Shown piece after piece: positions 5,175 through 6,203 of a DNA stretch of 6,203 nt. The first letter of the stretch is position 1. Every line of letters starts with the position of its first letter. The translations under genes were made by a program, and so were the position numbers. The stretch covers positions 1-6,203 of the forward strand of contig JAQGJA010000107.1 of NCBI GenBank assembly GCA_028290805.1, read 5' to 3'. Origin of the DNA: Alphaproteobacteria bacterium (GTDB taxonomy: Bacteria > Pseudomonadota > Alphaproteobacteria > Micavibrionales > SZUA-601). Below the pieces are notes generated by a model, which was not told the DNA's origin, made no database searches, and worked only from the letters and a program-made list of their open reading frames with translations.

Positions 5175-5564
5175 ATGACGATGCGAAAAATCATCCTTTT
5201 ACCCGTATTGGCGCTGTTTCTGTCCGCCGCATTGCTGACGTCAAGGCCCGCGCGCGCCGTGCAGGGGGCAATGATGACCGGCCGGAATCTTGCTTTGTTA
5301 TGCAGCAATACCGAAAAAGCCGACAACCAGTTCGCCTGCCAAAGCTATATCGCCGGGATCATCGATTACCACAATCTGATCCGCAGCCTGCGCGCCGCCC
5401 CCAGCGTCGATTTCTGCCTGCCGCGCGAGCTGACCATGGGCCAGATCCGCCTGATCGTTTACAACTACATCCTGCGCCACAGCGAGCACCAGGATTTTAT
5501 CGCCGCCCCGGGCGTGGCGATGGCGCTGTACAGCGCCTATCCGTGCAAGAAGGCCAAGCGATAA
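5175..5564 (+). CDS. Rap1a/Tai-like secreted immunity-type protein, 129 aa
   Basis: A small exported protein. It has a signal peptide (MRKIILLPVLALFLSAALL) with a good cleavage site after PARA at residue 28. The mature part of about 101 residues has four cysteines (Cys43, Cys55, Cys81, Cys124) in the Rap1a/Tai arrangement: LLC near the start, CQSYIAGIID, FCLPRELTMGQIRLIVYNYIL, and ALYSAYPC near the end. Rap1a and Tai4 proteins are periplasmic immunity proteins that inhibit type VI secretion amidase effectors (Ssp1/Tae4), but many stand-alone family members have no known partner. No effector or secretion gene is visible here, so the role is unproven. The ATG at 5175 has a weak AAAGA (5163-5167) upstream; the ATG at 5181 is an alternative. 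Only 18 bp separate it from the longest DUF3108 start, so its promoter probably lies within that gene's 5' end. A strong terminator overlaps its stop codon. Confidence 0.8.
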   Translation: MTMRKIILLPVLALFLSAALLTSRPARAVQGAMMTGRNLALLCSNTEKADNQFACQSYIAGIIDYHNLIRSLRAAPSVDFCLPRELTMGQIRLIVYNYILRHSEHQDFIAAPGVAMALYSAYPCKKAKR

Positions 5565-5585
5565 AACCGCCCTTCGGGCGGTTTT
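5563..5585. terminator. Strong bidirectional intrinsic terminator
   Basis: AAAACCGCCC and GGGCGGTTTT form a perfect 10-bp stem around a TTC loop. The GC-rich core is flanked by A4 and T4, so it can work as an intrinsic terminator for the Rap1a/Tai-like gene (its TAA overlaps the first arm) and, on the other strand, for the redoxin transcript. Confidence 0.9.
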
Positions 5586-5656
5586 CAGTGGAACAGGATA
5601 TCGACGATATTATTGATGATGTCGGCGAAGAACCGGTTCAGCAATGTAATAAACAT
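5585..5656 (-). CDS. Possible 23-residue amphipathic small protein coupled to the redoxin gene
   Basis: An ATG at 5656 overlaps the redoxin stop as TAATG and opens a 23-codon frame ending TGA at 5587-5585, directly before the terminator. The peptide begins MFITLLNRFFADII and ends NNIVDILFH. It alternates hydrophobic residues (Ile, Leu, Phe, Val) with Asn, Asp and Arg, so it would form an amphipathic helix. About 17 of 23 codons end in G or C, like real genes here, against about 8 of 23 for the frame opposite it. There is no clear SD beyond a weak GGCGA, so translation would rely on re-initiation. No family is recognised. It may simply be the redoxin 3' untranslated region. Confidence 0.3.
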   Translation of the reverse strand: MFITLLNRFFADIINNIVDILFH

Positions 5657-6203
5657 TAGTCGCCGTATTTCACGCTGCAGCCATAGGGCTCGGTGCTGGT
5701 GACGGCGGGTTGTTTGCCTTCTTTGAGGGCGGCAAGGGTTTTCAGCACGTAATTATCGGCTTTTTTGATATCGGCGGGGTCAAAACCCTTGATGCTGTCG
5801 ATCGCGCCCTGATAGGCCAGCGTGCCGTCCTTGGCGATGACGAACATATGCGGTGTGGTTTTCGCGCCGTATAACTTGCCGAATTTGCCCGAATGATCCA
5901 GAACATAGGCACTGGCATGGCCGTTATTATTGGCGATGAAATCCTTTGCCTGGGCTTCGGTCAGGAAGCCTTCCTTGCCTTCGGCGCTGGAATTGATGGA
6001 AAACCAGACAACTTGTGTGTCCTTTAAAGCTTCCTGCTGCACACGCTGCATCTCGCCGGCCTTATAGAATTTCTGGACGAAAGGGCAGCCGGGATTGGTC
6101 CATTCCAGCACGACGGTTTTTTGTCCCTTGAACTGGGCCAGGTTATATTTGGTGCCACTAATATCGGTAAAGCTGTAATCGGGGGCAGGTTTGCCGGTCT
6201 GGA
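5656..6203 (-). CDS. Redoxin-like (AhpC/TSA, thioredoxin-fold) protein, N-terminus outside window
   Basis: A thioredoxin-fold protein whose start lies beyond the right edge; 181 residues are visible in frame. The fragment opens with the redoxin pattern GKPAPDYSFTDISGTKYNLAQFKG, then VVLEWTNPGCPFVQKFY, in which Cys39 of the fragment stands at the usual redox position. A cis-proline motif (AKTTPHMFVI, Pro near 117) and a C-terminal Cys (PYGCSVKYGD, residue 175) follow. There is one Cys in place of a CxxC, so it is not a standard TlpA-type reductase. The distal Cys may act as a resolving residue, as in two-Cys peroxidases. Relatives with WTNP.CPFV are usually exported and called thioredoxin family or redoxin proteins of unknown substrate; a signal peptide would be upstream and cannot be seen. 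A frame beginning at GTG 6111 is not the true start because the redoxin fold clearly continues upstream. A small ORF overlaps its stop. Confidence 0.85.
   Translation of the reverse strand, partial: QTGKPAPDYSFTDISGTKYNLAQFKGQKTVVLEWTNPGCPFVQKFYKAGEMQRVQQEALKDTQVVWFSINSSAEGKEGFLTEAQAKDFIANNNGHASAYVLDHSGKFGKLYGAKTTPHMFVIAKDGTLAYQGAIDSIKGFDPADIKKADNYVLKTLAALKEGKQPAVTSTEPYGCSVKYGD

Noticed and set aside
5588..5659. Plus-strand GTG-started frame opposite the 23-residue ORF.
   Set aside because: Few codons end in G or C, it lies just after a strong terminator for plus-strand transcription, and it has no SD.

Overview
This 6.2 kb window looks like chromosomal DNA from a Gram-negative bacterium, most likely an alphaproteobacterium. 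The basis is moderate-to-high GC with third positions rich in G and C, compact gene packing, Sec signal peptides on envelope proteins, and the protein families seen (DUF3108, Rap1a/Tai-like, CPFV-type redoxin, beta carbonic anhydrase). The lineage is an inference from family content and codon style, not a database match. I see no tRNA, rRNA, CRISPR array, transposase or integrase.

Layout, left to right. (1) 1-168 is the 3' end of a plus-strand gene, probably an alpha/beta hydrolase. (2) 256-1216 is a two-gene plus-strand unit: an acidic TPR protein followed after one base by a DinB-fold protein with a His metal triad. (3) 1230-2117, minus strand, is a beta-class carbonic anhydrase with an extra C-terminal tail of about 85 residues. 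Its strong Shine-Dalgarno sequence and a good promoter lie in the 230 bp divergent spacer 2118-2347. (4) 2348-3556, plus strand, is a GT4 glycosyltransferase of the WbuB/WcaI type. (5) 3563-5156, minus strand, holds a secreted DUF3108 protein followed by a small WcaE-like GT2 glycosyltransferase. (6) 5175-5564, plus strand, is a secreted four-cysteine Rap1a/Tai-like protein that ends in a strong bidirectional terminator. (7) 5585-6203, minus strand, is a redoxin-like thiol protein cut by the window edge, with a possible 23-residue ORF coupled to its stop codon.

Functionally this is a mixed housekeeping and envelope neighbourhood: CO2/bicarbonate conversion, surface polysaccharide glycosyltransfer (two enzymes on opposite strands, converging), and exported proteins (DUF3108, Rap1a/Tai-like, possibly the redoxin). 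I do not see a complete new multi-gene system. The observations most worth following are sequence-level: a dnaX-like slippery heptamer with an SD-like element 10 nt upstream, in the carbonic anhydrase tail; a G8 tract inside the GT2 gene where length change would truncate the enzyme; the small coupled ORF after the redoxin; an inverted repeat abutting the carbonic anhydrase -35 box; and an orphan Rap1a/Tai-like protein with no effector gene in view.
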